This document shows, piece after piece, positions 6,690 through 7,171 of a stretch of 7,171 nucleotides of DNA; positions within the stretch are counted from its first letter, which is position 1, and every line of letters begins with the position of its first letter. The notes under the pieces were generated by a model. The model did not search any database. It saw nothing but the letters and a program-made list of their open reading frames with translations, and had not been told where the DNA came from. This DNA is from Pseudomonadota bacterium (GTDB lineage Bacteria > Pseudomonadota > Gammaproteobacteria > Burkholderiales > SG8-39), in the NCBI GenBank assembly GCA_003242425.1, contig QGUL01000086.1, forward strand, positions 1 to 7,171, read 5' to 3'. A program made the position numbers and the translations under genes.

Positions 6690-7171
6690 TCAGGCGCGAG
6701 CAGGCGCGATCGCGTTGGCGATGGCGACATACTCGGCGACGCCGAGATTTTCCGGCCGCAACTGCGGATCGATCCCCAGTTCGCGCAAGGCCTCCGGCTC
6801 GATCAGACCGGCCAGGGCATTGCGCAACGTCTTGCGCCGTTTAGTGAACGCCGTGGTCACCGCGCGTGCCAGCGCCGCCTGATCCACCTCGGCAAGCGCA
6901 GCCCGCGGGCGCGGGATCAGCCGCACCACCGCCGATTCCACTTTCGGGGCGGGGCGGAACGCCGAAGGCGGCACGTCGATGAGCTTTTTCATCTCGAAGC
7001 GGTACTGCAGCATCACCGACAGCCGCCCATAGGCCGCGGTGGAAGGCGGTGCCACCATGCGCTCGACCACTTCGCGTTGCAGCATGAAGTGCGCGTCGGT
7101 CAGGCGGTCGGCCACCGGGACGATGCGGAACAGCAGCTCGGTCGAAATGTTGTAAGGCAGATTGCCGACCA
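6690..7171 (-). CDS. rsmA: 16S rRNA (adenine1518-N6/adenine1519-N6) dimethyltransferase, C-terminal part
   Basis: RsmA (KsgA) dimethylates two adjacent adenines in the 3'-terminal hairpin of 16S rRNA late in 30S subunit assembly, using S-adenosylmethionine. The gene is on the minus strand, with its stop at 6690-6692, and runs off the right window edge. About 160 of the usual 260-270 residues are present; the N-terminal SAM-binding motifs are outside. The visible part starts at VGNLPYNIST, the NLPY catalytic motif IV of N6-adenine methyltransferases (complement of about 7141-7169), and continues with HFMLQREVVERM, AYGRLSVMLQY, VPPSAFRPAPKVESAVVRL and the C-terminal AFTKRRKTLRNAL, all RsmA signatures. 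GTG at 7113-7115 is internal, not a start. Its last base abuts the last base of the convergent metallopeptidase gene. Confidence 0.96.
   Translation of the reverse strand, partial: VGNLPYNISTELLFRIVPVADRLTDAHFMLQREVVERMVAPPSTAAYGRLSVMLQYRFEMKKLIDVPPSAFRPAPKVESAVVRLIPRPRAALAEVDQAALARAVTTAFTKRRKTLRNALAGLIEPEALRELGIDPQLRPENLGVAEYVAIANAIAPARA

Noticed and set aside
1..7171. Mobile element, CRISPR array, toxin-antitoxin, phage or defence genes
   Set aside because: No direct-repeat arrays, terminal inverted repeats, transposase or integrase motifs or tRNA genes were seen; nearly all sequence is taken up by housekeeping genes with similar base composition.

Overview
The window is a piece of a high-GC (about two-thirds GC by eye) Gram-negative chromosome, most likely from a betaproteobacterium. 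This rests on the protein families, on recall that lnt, glyQ, glyS, gmhB, plsC and a DUF45 metallopeptidase cluster in that class, and on -10-like boxes set in GC-rich DNA (TAAAAT, TACAAT). The genus cannot be named from the sequence alone.

Layout: (1) 3-1154, + strand: the 3' part of lnt (apolipoprotein N-acyltransferase), cut by the window start. (2) 1252-1446, +: a 64-residue YdcH/DUF465-type coiled-coil protein with a good ribosome binding site. (3) 1447-1580: a short gap with a perfect 9-bp inverted repeat and a TAAAAT box. (4) 1581-4539, +: glyQ and glyS, the two subunits of bacterial glycyl-tRNA synthetase, overlapping by 8 bases. (5) 4540-4603: a gap with a TACAAT box fused to a perfect 9-bp hairpin followed by TTTT. 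(6) 4604-6689, +: gmhB (heptose bisphosphate phosphatase), plsC-like acyltransferase and a YgjP/DUF45 metallopeptidase, with junctions of -4 and +5 bases. (7) 6690-7171, - strand: the C-terminal part of rsmA/ksgA, convergent with the metallopeptidase gene at zero spacing and cut by the window end. No gene-free stretch exceeds about 135 bases.

Functionally the block mixes cell-envelope building (lipoprotein acylation by Lnt, LPS inner-core heptose by GmhB, phosphatidic acid synthesis by PlsC) with translation (GlyQS, RsmA). All of it looks like core chromosomal housekeeping. I see no mobile element, tRNA, rRNA, CRISPR array, phage gene or defence system, and no sign of a wholly new system. The points most worth a second look are a GmhB whose usual zinc-binding residues are largely replaced, a PlsC-type acyltransferase with HX4E instead of HX4D, and two intergenic inverted repeats that may control glyQS and gmhB.
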